Positions 47,304 through 57,900 of a stretch of 64,000 nucleotides of DNA are shown piece by piece. The translations under genes were made by a program, and so were the position numbers. The notes beneath the pieces were generated by a model. That model worked only from the letters and a program-made list of their open reading frames with translations, made no database searches and was not told where the DNA came from. Source of the DNA: Bacteroidales bacterium (GTDB taxonomy: Bacteria; Bacteroidota; Bacteroidia; Bacteroidales; UBA932); assembly GCA_015060325.1 (NCBI GenBank), contig SUYQ01000011.1, positions 1-64,000 on the forward strand, given 5' to 3'. Every line of letters starts with the position of its first letter. Positions within the stretch are counted from its first letter, which is position 1.

Positions 47304-49781
47304 TTAGAAGTTGACTGATGGGTCGAAATACTCTGAGTTCTTGTAGATGAGAGCATTGTCCATTGTCGCCTCAGGTGCTGCTGAAGGATTATCCTTATAG
47401 GTATCCCACTCACCTACGCGGCCACCCTTTGCACAAGATGTCACCAGATGCTTGCCTGAATATCCGCAAGCCCAGCCCGGTCCGTGCTGAGGAGCACCAT
47501 CAGTGTAGGAGATATTCGCCAGGATGATACCCTTGTTCACGCAACCTACAACAGATGCCTGGTTGTGTCCTACGAATCCACCTGTACGGCAGCCGATCTG
47601 TGAGAACACATTACCGTAGTTTGTACAGTACTCGATACGGAGACCTACAGTATTTGTCACTGTTCCTCCGACAAGACCTCCCATACGCTTGAGGTTATAC
47701 ATATCCTTAGAGCCACCGAACTGACCTACAACATCATCCTGGACGGTTCCATAGTTGTCCGAATTGCTGAGGATTGTCACAGCTGTCTCGGCTGTTGCAC
47801 CACCCATTGTTCCGATGATTCCGCCGCCTCGTCCTGTAGGAGCGCTCACTTCACCGTAATTGTAGCAGTAATCCAGCTTCATCTCAACATCCTTCACGCC
47901 GACTGTGAACGCAACGACTCCGGCCACATTCATACCTGTACCGCCGTTTGCAGTGTTTGTAATGGCTCCGGTCTTCACTGTTCCGAAGTTCTTTACAGGC
48001 TCGTCCTTGCTACCTACGGTCATAGGAGCGCGGAATGTACCTGCCACACCACCGAGCATCATGAGGGTAGCATCAGGGTTGTCACCAGGCACCTCTGCGT
48101 TCTTGTCAGCAAGCACAACGCTTACATTGTTGCTGATGCCGAGAATGGTAGAAGACTCAGCGTGACCTATAAGGGCTCCGACCGCAATCACGTTAGGGTT
48201 AGAACCTACGACTGTGATCTGGTCACCTTCCGCTCCAAGAACGAGGTTCTTCACTGTAGCATCCTTCATGGCTCCGAAGAGACCATACAGATGGCTAGGA
48301 GTTTCAGTCACATTGAATACCCACTGGATGCCCTTGATAGCGAAGCCCTGTCCGTTGAATACACCAGAGAAAGGAGCCACCAGGTCATAAGCCGGTGTAC
48401 CCTTAGCTGTACCTGATCCGATAGGAGTCCACTCTGTCATGCCGGTAAGGTCGATGTCGTTCAGGAGCACAACCTCGCCAGCCTCATTCTGCCAACGTGA
48501 AGTGCTTGCACCTGAATTTACAGCCTTTGCAAAGGCAACAAGGTCTGCACCGGTAGAGATACCTGGAACCACAGGTCCAGAAGGCACGATAGGAGTCTGA
48601 CGGACAGCGATTTCAACTGTCACATCATACAGATTGTTTCTGAAGATGATCTTACCTTTTCTGTCTGCTCCGAGACTGCTTTCATAATAGTCTGCAACGA
48701 AAGAGTGCTTTGTTGTGATCATCTCTGCCTTGGTTGAAGGAGCAACCTTGAGCCAGTCAGCGCAGTCCTCCGAGATAGACATCTCATAAGAAATGTTATG
48801 TGACACCTCTATTTCGAATTCAGTAAGGTCACCAGGAAGCTGGATTTCAGTACCTGCACCATACTTGTTGTCCCATATTGGTTTCTGGATCTCTGCTGCA
48901 CCAGCAGTAAAGAACAGCGGCTTGAGGACCACGTTCTCTCCTGCAGACACCATGATCACAGTATTTCCTTCCTCTGCACCTTCTGCAAGGGTAATGTTTA
49001 TAGTCTTAGCATACTTGTCAATCTCGACTGTCACGTTATATGCTGTAAAATAGTCTACCACTGCATCGGCAGCCTGTGATCCTGTCACTGTATATGCAAC
49101 TTTTGTAACAGCTGATGGATCCGGAACAGCAATCATTGCAGGAGCATCGAACTCTATGTTCAGCGCCTCATACATCCTTACGCTGAATACAGAACCGTCA
49201 ACGAGAGTGAACTCTACGTATCCTGTCTCTTCATTATACCTTATGTCCTTGAAGAGAGTGTTGGAAACGTCGTTTGCAAGAACAGGGTTGCCGTCTGCAC
49301 CGATGATCCTTTCACCGTTTACAGTCCAGAATCCTTCTGCGTCGATCTTTACCTCAGGCTCCACTCCGCCAACAGGCATCTTGTTGCCTTCAGCATCAAG
49401 AATCCAATCCCAGGTCTTGCCGTTATCTGCAGTCGAAGTCCAGTAAAGGACGCCTTCGAACTCAGCAGCACCGATAAGAGGAGCTGTCACGACATCACTG
49501 TCAACCGCAACAACCACGGTCTTCACATCTCCACCCTTATCCATATAGCTGATGACATAGTTTCCTGCCTCATCTGTTCCAAGATAAGATATGAAACTGC
49601 TGTTTATCAGCGCAGTAAGAGAGGACAGCTGGCTCTCAAGGTCAGCCATCTTCTGCTCATACTCAGAAAGTTCTGCCTCAACCTTTCCGATCTCCTCACG
49701 TACCAGAGTGTCGTCATAGCCGCAGGAGCTCAGAAGGAAGAATCCGGCGAGAACTGCCATTATATATGATAACTTTTTCAT
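47304..49781 (-). CDS. Surface lipoprotein: DUF4988-like N-terminus, BACON-like domain, GLUG-like beta-helix
   Basis: Lipobox FLLSSCGYDD; 'EIEVSHNISYEMSISEDCADWLKVAPS..GKIIFRNNLYDVTVEIAVRQTP' BACON-like; repeated 'YCYNYGEVSAP', 'YCTNYGNVFS'. Confidence 0.78.
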   Translation of the reverse strand: MKKLSYIMAVLAGFFLLSSCGYDDTLVREEIGKVEAELSEYEQKMADLESQLSSLTALINSSFISYLGTDEAGNYVISYMDKGGDVKTVVVAVDSDVVTAPLIGAAEFEGVLYWTSTADNGKTWDWILDAEGNKMPVGGVEPEVKIDAEGFWTVNGERIIGADGNPVLANDVSNTLFKDIRYNEETGYVEFTLVDGSVFSVRMYEALNIEFDAPAMIAVPDPSAVTKVAYTVTGSQAADAVVDYFTAYNVTVEIDKYAKTINITLAEGAEEGNTVIMVSAGENVVLKPLFFTAGAAEIQKPIWDNKYGAGTEIQLPGDLTEFEIEVSHNISYEMSISEDCADWLKVAPSTKAEMITTKHSFVADYYESSLGADRKGKIIFRNNLYDVTVEIAVRQTPIVPSGPVVPGISTGADLVAFAKAVNSGASTSRWQNEAGEVVLLNDIDLTGMTEWTPIGSGTAKGTPAYDLVAPFSGVFNGQGFAIKGIQWVFNVTETPSHLYGLFGAMKDATVKNLVLGAEGDQITVVGSNPNVIAVGALIGHAESSTILGISNNVSVVLADKNAEVPGDNPDATLMMLGGVAGTFRAPMTVGSKDEPVKNFGTVKTGAITNTANGGTGMNVAGVVAFTVGVKDVEMKLDYCYNYGEVSAPTGRGGGIIGTMGGATAETAVTILSNSDNYGTVQDDVVGQFGGSKDMYNLKRMGGLVGGTVTNTVGLRIEYCTNYGNVFSQIGCRTGGFVGHNQASVVGCVNKGIILANISYTDGAPQHGPGWACGYSGKHLVTSCAKGGRVGEWDTYKDNPSAAPEATMDNALIYKNSEYFDPSVNF

Positions 49782-49799
49782 ACTTAGATTATTAGAATG

Positions 49800-52700
49800 T
49801 TATTTCCTCGCACGGATATATATGTAGTTCATACAGCTGCGCTCACCCTTCGCATCTGAAGGCGTGTTTACAAGAGCACCAGCACCATCTGAATACGCCC
49901 ACATCGCGGTCGAACCACCGCCATCGAAACGGGTCATATTGTATGCACCAAGCCTCTTTGCCACCTGCATCATTTCATTAGCCTTCAGACCCATCGAAGT
50001 CCAGACTCCGTCAGTAAGGTTGATCTGACGTCCGTCGACTACAACGAACCATACCTTTGTACCAGCCTGGTCTACTGCAGCAAATGTGATAGGGTCGAAC
50101 TTGGTGTTGTTAGAGCTGTCGTCAGCAAGGCTTCCGGTGTTGTCCTTTCCGTTCTTGAGGAACTGGAACATTGTAGAGTTCAATGTATAGATCGGCTTGG
50201 TTACACCATCGATGGCAACATCAGCCTTGAGCTTGATTGTATCGCCAACCTTAAGGGCTGCTGCAATCTCCGCTGCATTGTCGCCGGTAAGCTGGATAGC
50301 CACCTCGTCAGCTGACGCAAGATAAGGAGCCTTGTCAAGAGCTGTCGTACGGCCATCATAGATTGCAGAAACGGTAGCCTCAGCATAGCCGTTGTTCACT
50401 GTCATGACGCCGCTGTTGTATTTAGCGACAACATAAAGAGCAGTCTTGCTCAAAGGATTTACAAGCTCAGGATGATCAGCATGAGGAACCTCCTTGTACC
50501 TTGAAGTATAGAGGTTTGCATAATAGGTCTTGTGACCGAGTCTTACGATTGTATCATTTACCGAGAAGTACTCATACTCCTTGCCTGCAATCTCCATCTT
50601 TCCGGAGAACTCCTTCTTTCCGCAGCTTGCAGTTCCGTCAGTGAACAGAGTGAATCCCCAAGCATGATTTACGAGGCTGTTGCGCACACCCTGATTGTTC
50701 ACGAATACCGGCTCGCCTTCCTCGATGTGGATGCCACGGCCGAAACCGTCGTTAGAGTCGAAGAATCCAGTGTTGATGCCGGCATAAACCTCCTCTCCCT
50801 CTGTACGCTTACGCTCACAAAGCTGCGAGAGGGTCTCACGGATCTTGAAGCCGTTGTTGTTATTCTCGTTTCCGTTAGGATTAGGAACGATGTCATTTGC
50901 ATAAGCTGTAGTAAGGTCGAGAGCTGTGCTTGTAAGATCGATCTCAAGGATGTGCATCTTGCGCGGCACATTCTTCCACTGATAAGAAGTGAGCTTAAGG
51001 CCTGACGCCAGTTCCTTTGTTGCTGTAACCTCAGTCTCATAATAAGAATCAGCATCCCAGTCAAGCATATTTGCCTCAGGGTCGAATCTCTTGAGATACT
51101 GATACTTGAGTGCATTATAATATGATGCGTGCGGAGCAGCCTCAGGAGTATCCTTCTGAGCGATGTCGCCTACACGACCCTTACCTGTACAATTTACGAT
51201 ATTATCCTTGTTTGTAGTGAAACCTGCAGCCCACGCCGCGCCATGATCGTCATGAGCGGCAAGACCGAAGATGTTTCCATTGTTCACGCAGCCGCTAAGG
51301 TTGCCTGAGTTATGGCCTACGAATCCACCTGTACGGCAGCCCACGTAAGTGATCACTGTTCCGTTGTTTGTACAATCCTCGACCGATGTTGTTCCGGATG
51401 TACCGCCCACGAGACCTCCCATACGCTTGTAACCGTATGCAGAGTCATTTCCTGCATACTGGCCGTACTTGTCGTCCTCGATTGTGCCGTTATTAGTACA
51501 GTTCTTCACTGTAGAGCCGTCAAGAGTAGCAACGATTCCGCCGCCTCGTCCTGCTGGAGCAGAAAGGTCACCGTTGTTGACACACTCTGAAACTGCCGTA
51601 GCAGCTCTTGCATAACCTACGATACCTGCAAGCTGAAGACCCTTTCCGCCGTTTCCTGTGTTGGCGAGGTCCTTTACATGGATATCAGCATTGTTTGTAC
51701 ATCCTGTAACAGCAAGACCTTTTACATCAGCCGCGATGCCGGCGATGCTTGCGAGCACGTCCTTTGTGTCCTCTGCCTGGAAGTCGAACGATACATTGTT
51801 TGTACAGTTCTCAATCACTGCACCTTCAACCGCTGTTGCAGCCACACCTGCCACAGCTGTTCCTGCCGCGCATTTTCCTGCGATTGTCCATACATCACCC
51901 TCTGTACCGACAGTAAGGTTTCTTACGGTTCCCTTGAGGCATCCGAAGAGGGCTGCATTCAACTGTGAAGTGACATCTGTCTTGAAAGCTATGTTCTTGA
52001 CAGCAAAGCCCTGACCGTCAAATACTCCCTCAAACGGGAACTCTGCTGTTCCTACAGGGAGATATGCCTCGACTCCTGCCATATCCACGTCTGAGAGAAG
52101 AACCACTGTTCCCTCCTCGTTCATGAAACGCTTCAGAGGAGCGCCTGTATTCACTGCAAGAGCGAACTTAGCCATATCGTCAGCCGTCTTGATACCGTAA
52201 TAATCAGGAACCGCTGCCTTATCCGTAACATATACAGGACGCACAAGGATGTTTCCTTCCGCATCAACAACCATGACAGCAAAGCTTCCTTCCTCAAATC
52301 CTTCAGGGAAGGTAAGGGTGATGGTCTTCTCGGCTGCATTGACAGCTGCCTCAAGACCGTTCTGACGCATTGCCTTCACTATTGTCTGGTCCGCTGCAGG
52401 ACCGCCGATCACATATGAAACCACTGCAGGAGCAGCAGAACCTTCTATGTCAAGCTTGTTCATGATCTCAGTCTCACCATAGAAGAGGCTCAGATTGAAT
52501 GCTTCGAAAAGAGGTACAGTCACTGTAGAACCGTCTGCTAGTGTAAGAACCGCATTGCCGGCACCGTCAGTCTCGATCTTCGAGATCACAGAAATGGTCT
52601 TTCCTTCTGCCTTGATCTTGTTTCCGTCAGCATCAAGAAGAGGATTTCCATTGACGCACCAATATCCGTCCTTATCGATGGTGAATGCCGGAGTTCGTCC

Positions 52701-53111
52701 TGCTACAGGTATCTTCGCCCCGTCAACATCTTTCAGGAAATCGGTCTTTCCATTAGCGGTGATGGTCCAGTAAAGGACATCGCCATCCTTCTTTGTTCCG
52801 AGAACAGGAGCAGTGTTCACATCATCCTTAGATGCGATCACGACTGTCTTTTCCTCGTTATCCGCACCCTTATAGCGCACGGTGTATCCGCCATCCTCGT
52901 TGGCAGTGATGCCGGTGATGGCTCCTCCGGTCACGACAGCTGAAAGCATGTCGACCTGTGAGGTCAGCGTCTCCAGCTGCGCCTTTATCTCGGTCAGCTG
53001 GTTGTATGACTGATCAATATCGTCCCAAAGGGCCGAGTCGTCATATTTGTTACAGCCTGACAGTACCATCAGGACTGAAACGCAAAATGCGATCATGTTA
53101 TTGATTTTCAT
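49800..53111 (-). CDS. Surface lipoprotein: DUF4988-like N-terminus, GLUG-like beta-helix, C-terminal phosphodiester glycosidase (NAGPA-like)
   Basis: Lipobox LSGCNKYDD; C-terminal 'YAGINTGFFDSNDGFGRGI..VWFVVVDGRQINLTDGVWTSMGLKANEMMQVAKRLGAYNMTRFDGGGSTAMW'. Confidence 0.85.
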   Translation of the reverse strand: MKINNMIAFCVSVLMVLSGCNKYDDSALWDDIDQSYNQLTEIKAQLETLTSQVDMLSAVVTGGAITGITANEDGGYTVRYKGADNEEKTVVIASKDDVNTAPVLGTKKDGDVLYWTITANGKTDFLKDVDGAKIPVAGRTPAFTIDKDGYWCVNGNPLLDADGNKIKAEGKTISVISKIETDGAGNAVLTLADGSTVTVPLFEAFNLSLFYGETEIMNKLDIEGSAAPAVVSYVIGGPAADQTIVKAMRQNGLEAAVNAAEKTITLTFPEGFEEGSFAVMVVDAEGNILVRPVYVTDKAAVPDYYGIKTADDMAKFALAVNTGAPLKRFMNEEGTVVLLSDVDMAGVEAYLPVGTAEFPFEGVFDGQGFAVKNIAFKTDVTSQLNAALFGCLKGTVRNLTVGTEGDVWTIAGKCAAGTAVAGVAATAVEGAVIENCTNNVSFDFQAEDTKDVLASIAGIAADVKGLAVTGCTNNADIHVKDLANTGNGGKGLQLAGIVGYARAATAVSECVNNGDLSAPAGRGGGIVATLDGSTVKNCTNNGTIEDDKYGQYAGNDSAYGYKRMGGLVGGTSGTTSVEDCTNNGTVITYVGCRTGGFVGHNSGNLSGCVNNGNIFGLAAHDDHGAAWAAGFTTNKDNIVNCTGKGRVGDIAQKDTPEAAPHASYYNALKYQYLKRFDPEANMLDWDADSYYETEVTATKELASGLKLTSYQWKNVPRKMHILEIDLTSTALDLTTAYANDIVPNPNGNENNNNGFKIRETLSQLCERKRTEGEEVYAGINTGFFDSNDGFGRGIHIEEGEPVFVNNQGVRNSLVNHAWGFTLFTDGTASCGKKEFSGKMEIAGKEYEYFSVNDTIVRLGHKTYYANLYTSRYKEVPHADHPELVNPLSKTALYVVAKYNSGVMTVNNGYAEATVSAIYDGRTTALDKAPYLASADEVAIQLTGDNAAEIAAALKVGDTIKLKADVAIDGVTKPIYTLNSTMFQFLKNGKDNTGSLADDSSNNTKFDPITFAAVDQAGTKVWFVVVDGRQINLTDGVWTSMGLKANEMMQVAKRLGAYNMTRFDGGGSTAMWAYSDGAGALVNTPSDAKGERSCMNYIYIRARK

Positions 53112-53120
53112 AGCCTTCCA

Positions 53121-54887
53121 TTAATTAAAGTTAGTACTGTCAGTCCAGCCTGGATTCTGAGTCAGAGCTCCTCCTGTAAGGACTCTCTGATCTGCAGGGA
53201 TAGGCCACAGATATTCTCTGTCGTTCCACCCCCAGGTCAGAGTAGACCAAGCCACCACATAGCCATAGGTTCCTTCAGAGAGAACGAAGTCAGAACCGAT
53301 CTTCTTTACTGTAAGTCCGTCTGCCGGCTTGCTCTGCTGAACGGTAGAATAGATTTCAAGATCATTCTTTCCGTCACCATCCATATCATAAAGACCCTCG
53401 GCAGGGAAATAGATTCCATAATAAGGCTTGTCCTTGTTCACCATCTGCTCGCCTTCCTTCCAGCGGAGCATATCCCACTGACGGAAGCCTTCGTTCACGA
53501 GCTCGATAGTACGCTCACGACGGATCTCAAGGATGACACCCTTGTTGTCATCAGCCTTTACCTTTGGATAGCATGATGCAAGATATGGATCGACATCAGC
53601 ATTTGCAGTCGCCATCTCCAATGCAGGCATCTTTGCTCTCTCACGTATCTTGTTTACCGACATGTCAAGATCTGCCTGTGTGAGCTGACCAAGTTCGGCA
53701 AGAGCCTCAGCATAGTTCAGGTAAACTTCAGCCGCACGGATAAGAGGCCAGTCCATTGTTCCCTTTGATGCACCACTATGAGCTGTTGAAGCCACGAACT
53801 TGATCGGTTCATATCCTGTAAGGGATGTCATGTCATTAGGAGTAGGTTTGGTCTCCTCCTTTATTATATAGCCTGGACAGAGGACAGTCTGTGCCATACG
53901 AGGGTCACGGTTCTTAGTCTCCTCAGTATAGAACATGGTCTCATGTCCAGGGATATCGGTGAAACGGGTTCCGTCGGCCATAAGGTAGTGGTTCATGAAA
54001 CGACGGGTAAAGCCCTGGGCATCATTACGGATGTTGAACTGCACCGAGTTAGCGATATTGAGGGTCTCGAACTGATAAAGGCGTGCAAGCACGACTTCTT
54101 CTGTCTTCGCATGATCGCTGCAGAAAAGGTCACGGTAAGGTTCCTCACCTTGATTGTAAAGAATGTAGCCGCTCTCGTCAATGAAGGTCTTTGCTGCTGC
54201 TGCAGCCTGCTGGAGATATTTTTCAGCATCCGGCATTCCGTGATACTTTCTCCATGTTCCTTCAAAGAGGGCTGCACGGGACTTCATGGCAAGTGCCACC
54301 CACTTGGTCACACGGGCTGAGTTCGGATCCTTTGTTTCAGGAATCATCTCGATCGCCCTGTCAAAGTCCTCCATGACCTTATCCATCACAAAGCCTCTGT
54401 CGTCGCGCGCCTTGTTGAGGAACTCGGCGTCGGTAGACTCGAGGACCTTGTCATAATAAGGAACGTCACCGAAACGCATCACTTTCTGGAAATAGAAGTA
54501 TGCGCGGAAGAAATATGCTATACCTTCATACTTTGTCCTCAATGCCTCGTCCTCACAGTTTGAGGAATTAGCAAGCATATAGTTGATCCTGCGAAGCATA
54601 TCCCAGTCCCACTCGTTGTTGCCGGACATTGAGTCCGAAGCAAGACGCTGTCCCATGATAATGCTTCCCATGCTCTTGTCTACCATGTCATCCGCATTAT
54701 ATCTGGACACAGCATCCGGACTGTCAAGAAGACCCGCATACAAATAATTAGTCCACTGCTCGAAGTGCGCCTCTGACTTGAAGTACACCTCAGGACTTTC
54801 GGCATCCTCAGGATAGAGAGTCAGGTCGCAACCTACGGTCATTGCCGCAATGGCGGCTGCTGCCAATAATCTGAATATGTTTTTCAT
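53121..54887 (-). CDS. RagB/SusD-family nutrient-uptake lipoprotein
   Basis: Lipobox MTVGCDLTLYPEDAESPE; 'IRERAKMPALE..EIRRERTIELVNEGFRQWDMLRWK'. Confidence 0.93.
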   Translation of the reverse strand: MKNIFRLLAAAAIAAMTVGCDLTLYPEDAESPEVYFKSEAHFEQWTNYLYAGLLDSPDAVSRYNADDMVDKSMGSIIMGQRLASDSMSGNNEWDWDMLRRINYMLANSSNCEDEALRTKYEGIAYFFRAYFYFQKVMRFGDVPYYDKVLESTDAEFLNKARDDRGFVMDKVMEDFDRAIEMIPETKDPNSARVTKWVALAMKSRAALFEGTWRKYHGMPDAEKYLQQAAAAAKTFIDESGYILYNQGEEPYRDLFCSDHAKTEEVVLARLYQFETLNIANSVQFNIRNDAQGFTRRFMNHYLMADGTRFTDIPGHETMFYTEETKNRDPRMAQTVLCPGYIIKEETKPTPNDMTSLTGYEPIKFVASTAHSGASKGTMDWPLIRAAEVYLNYAEALAELGQLTQADLDMSVNKIRERAKMPALEMATANADVDPYLASCYPKVKADDNKGVILEIRRERTIELVNEGFRQWDMLRWKEGEQMVNKDKPYYGIYFPAEGLYDMDGDGKNDLEIYSTVQQSKPADGLTVKKIGSDFVLSEGTYGYVVAWSTLTWGWNDREYLWPIPADQRVLTGGALTQNPGWTDSTNFN

Positions 54888-54904
54888 TTCTCTTTCCTCC
54901 TATA

Positions 54905-57900
54905 TTAGAACTGGATGTCAATACCTACAGAGAATGTCCTTGGGTAAGCATAACCCACTCCGGCATTCGCTGTTGATGTTCCGGATGATCCCGCAAGCTC
55001 AGGATCCATCGTCTTTGTATACTTCTTGATCGGAGACCAGTAGCAGAGGTTCTCGCCTGAGAAGTATACTCTGATCTGCTCGATCTTGGCCTTGCGTGTC
55101 CATCTCTTAGGAACTGTGTATCCTACAGTCAGGTTCTTGAAACGCAGGTATGCAAGATTCTGGAGGTAACGGTCGTTGGTTGTTCCGAGAGCACCGTTTG
55201 CATACGCATTGTAACCACGGGCACGTGGGAAATATGCGTTTCTGTTGGTCTCGGTCCATACATTGTCATAGAACTCTGTGTGGATGAACGATGTAGGAGG
55301 GAATGCGTATGGTCCCCAGAAGTCATATGATGACTGTCCTGCTACAGGATACCAGTCACGGTGTCCGACTCCCTGGAAAAATGCAGATACGTCGATTCCC
55401 ATCCAATTGAAACCGAAGCGGAACGAGTAGTTGTAACGAGGTCTGGTGTTACCGATGATTATCATGTCACCATGGTCATCGAGTGTTCCGGAACCCTCGG
55501 AGATCTTGCCGTCACCGTCAAGATCAGCGTACTTCACATCACCCGCACGGAGATAGTTTCCGTAAGGACCTGTACACTGGTATACTCTCTTGTTGACAGC
55601 CTCGTCATTGATAGCCGCCTGATATTCGGCAGCCTCGCGGTCTGTCTTGAAGAGTCCTTCCACGTGATATCCCCAGATGTCACCAAGCTTCTTACCTACG
55701 TAATGCTCGGAAATGAGTCCGTCAGGGTTATGATACTTTGTGATATGTGTCACATAGTCACCGACTGTTGCACCTACATTGTAGTTGAAAGGCTTGCCAA
55801 GAAGCTTGAATGAGTCATTCCATGAAACTGTGAGCTCCCATCCCTTAGTGCGGAGGTCGGCACAGTTTGCCCTTGGAGTCTTTGCACCATATACATCCGG
55901 AAGTGTAAGGGATGTGGTAAGCATGTTCTTAGTATCACGGATGTATCCGTCTACAGTAAGGTTGAAGCGTGTATCGAAGAATGAAAGGTCGAGACCGACA
56001 TCATATGTAGTCACTGTCTCCCAGGTAAGTCCGTCAGAAATAGGGTCGGAGATGCTTGAGTACTTTGCATTCTCGATATAGTCAAACGTATAGTCGTTTG
56101 TCTTGTTTCCCGTGATGGTCTCGATCCATGCATAGTTGCTCACCTGCTGGTTTCCGAGGCTACCTGCCGAGAAGCGGAGCTTCATGTTGTCAACGACACC
56201 CTTTGCAGGAGCGAAGAAGTCTTCCTCAGAGATCGCCCATGCAGCTGATGCTGAAGGGAAGAATGCCCAGCGGTGGCCAGGTGCGAAGCGTGACGAACCG
56301 TCGCCGCGTGCACTGGCCTCGACGATGTATCGTCCCTTGTAGTCATAGTTGGCACGCGCAAAGAAACCGAGAGTCTTGTATGCTGTGATATCCTGAGTCA
56401 CTACTGGTACGCCTGTTGCTGAGGCAAATGTGCTCAGGTCGTCATTGGTAAGATCCGAGTTGCTGACATCGAGTTCAACGGAACGGTAGGTCTCATACTG
56501 TCCTCCGGCGGTCAGCTTGAAATTATGGCCGTTCCATGAGTTGTCATATGTTCCATAGATGTTCAGGTTATGTCCTGCATAATTGCTTGTGACCTCCTGA
56601 TAGCTGTTCTTCACTGAACCGGAAGTAAATGTCTCCATCTTGCCTTCTGCCCTAGAGTACTGGAACGTGTTGTTACGGTACTTGTTGAGGACATCCCTGA
56701 AACGATAGTCATAAGCGGCTGTGAGGGTAAATCCCTTGAAAGGCGTGATGTCGATCTGATTGGAAATGGTCAGATATTTCTTTGACTTCGAGTTGTTACC
56801 TGTTCCCGCTGCCATATGAGCTGCACGGCCTGCTCCCAGAGGAGAGTTCTTACCAAGCTGGTTCACATAGTGTACGAGGGTTCCGTCTGGGTTATAAGGA
56901 ACGAAAGCAGAACAGATGTTTGACTGGAGTGCATGAATAGTACCTTCATAGCTGTAATATCCACCATATGTGTATGTAGATGAGTCATATGCGATATTCG
57001 CCGAGTACTTGAGCCACTTGTACATCTGTGCTGAGAACTTGGCACGGAACGAATAGTTGGTGTAGTTGTCCTGCTGAATCTTGAACATACCGTCCTGCGA
57101 GAGATAACGTCCGCTGGCATAGTATGATATCTTGTCAGATCCGCCTGAAACCGACAGATTGTGCTCCTGCTGAGGACGCACACGGTTGTAGAAATGTCCG
57201 TACCAGTCGAAGTTTCCGTAATAGTAGTACTTTCCGTCATCACCAACCTCTACCCATGGGCGGTCAGGATGCTCGGTCATATCGTTTCTGCGCTCATAAA
57301 GCTTCTGAAGTCCGCCATTTTCCTCAGTGAAACGGAAAATGTCCTTCGTACTGTCTGAAGAGTTGTTCATGAACTCGTTCACGATCATCACATGGTCATA
57401 TCCTGTTCTGATGAAATCGGTCGAAGTTGTATTGGTCTGCCAACCGAAGCGTCCGTTGTACTGCACGCGCGCATTGTCGCCGCGCTTTCCGGCCTTGGTA
57501 GTGATGAGCACGACTCCGGCAGATGCTTTCGCACCATAGATGGCACAGGTAGAAGCATCCTTGAGCACAGATACCGACTCGATGTCGTTAGGGTTGATCT
57601 GGCTGAGACTGACCTCAACACCGTCCGCAAGGATCAGAGGAGATCCTGAATTGAGTGACAGATTACCACGGATGTTGATGTTGTAGCCAGACTCCGGTGA
57701 ACCTGTTCCGAAGGTGATGTTCACCGAAGGATCAGCTCCCTGGAGGGCATTCGCTGCAGAAACCACAGGACGGGCGTTAAGATCCTTTCCGCTGACTGTT
57801 CCGACAGCACCTGAAAGGTTTGCTCTTTTCTGCGTACCATAACCGATGACGATAACGTCATCAAGCACGTTCTGTGAGTCATCCAGCATGATGTTGAATG

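Noticed and set aside
39712-53111. Adhesin, toxin or anti-phage defence island
   Set aside because: The lipoproteins have SusCD, ECF/FecR and enzyme heads in the same operon; no nuclease-effector, cyclase, RT or TIR-type defence domain was seen.
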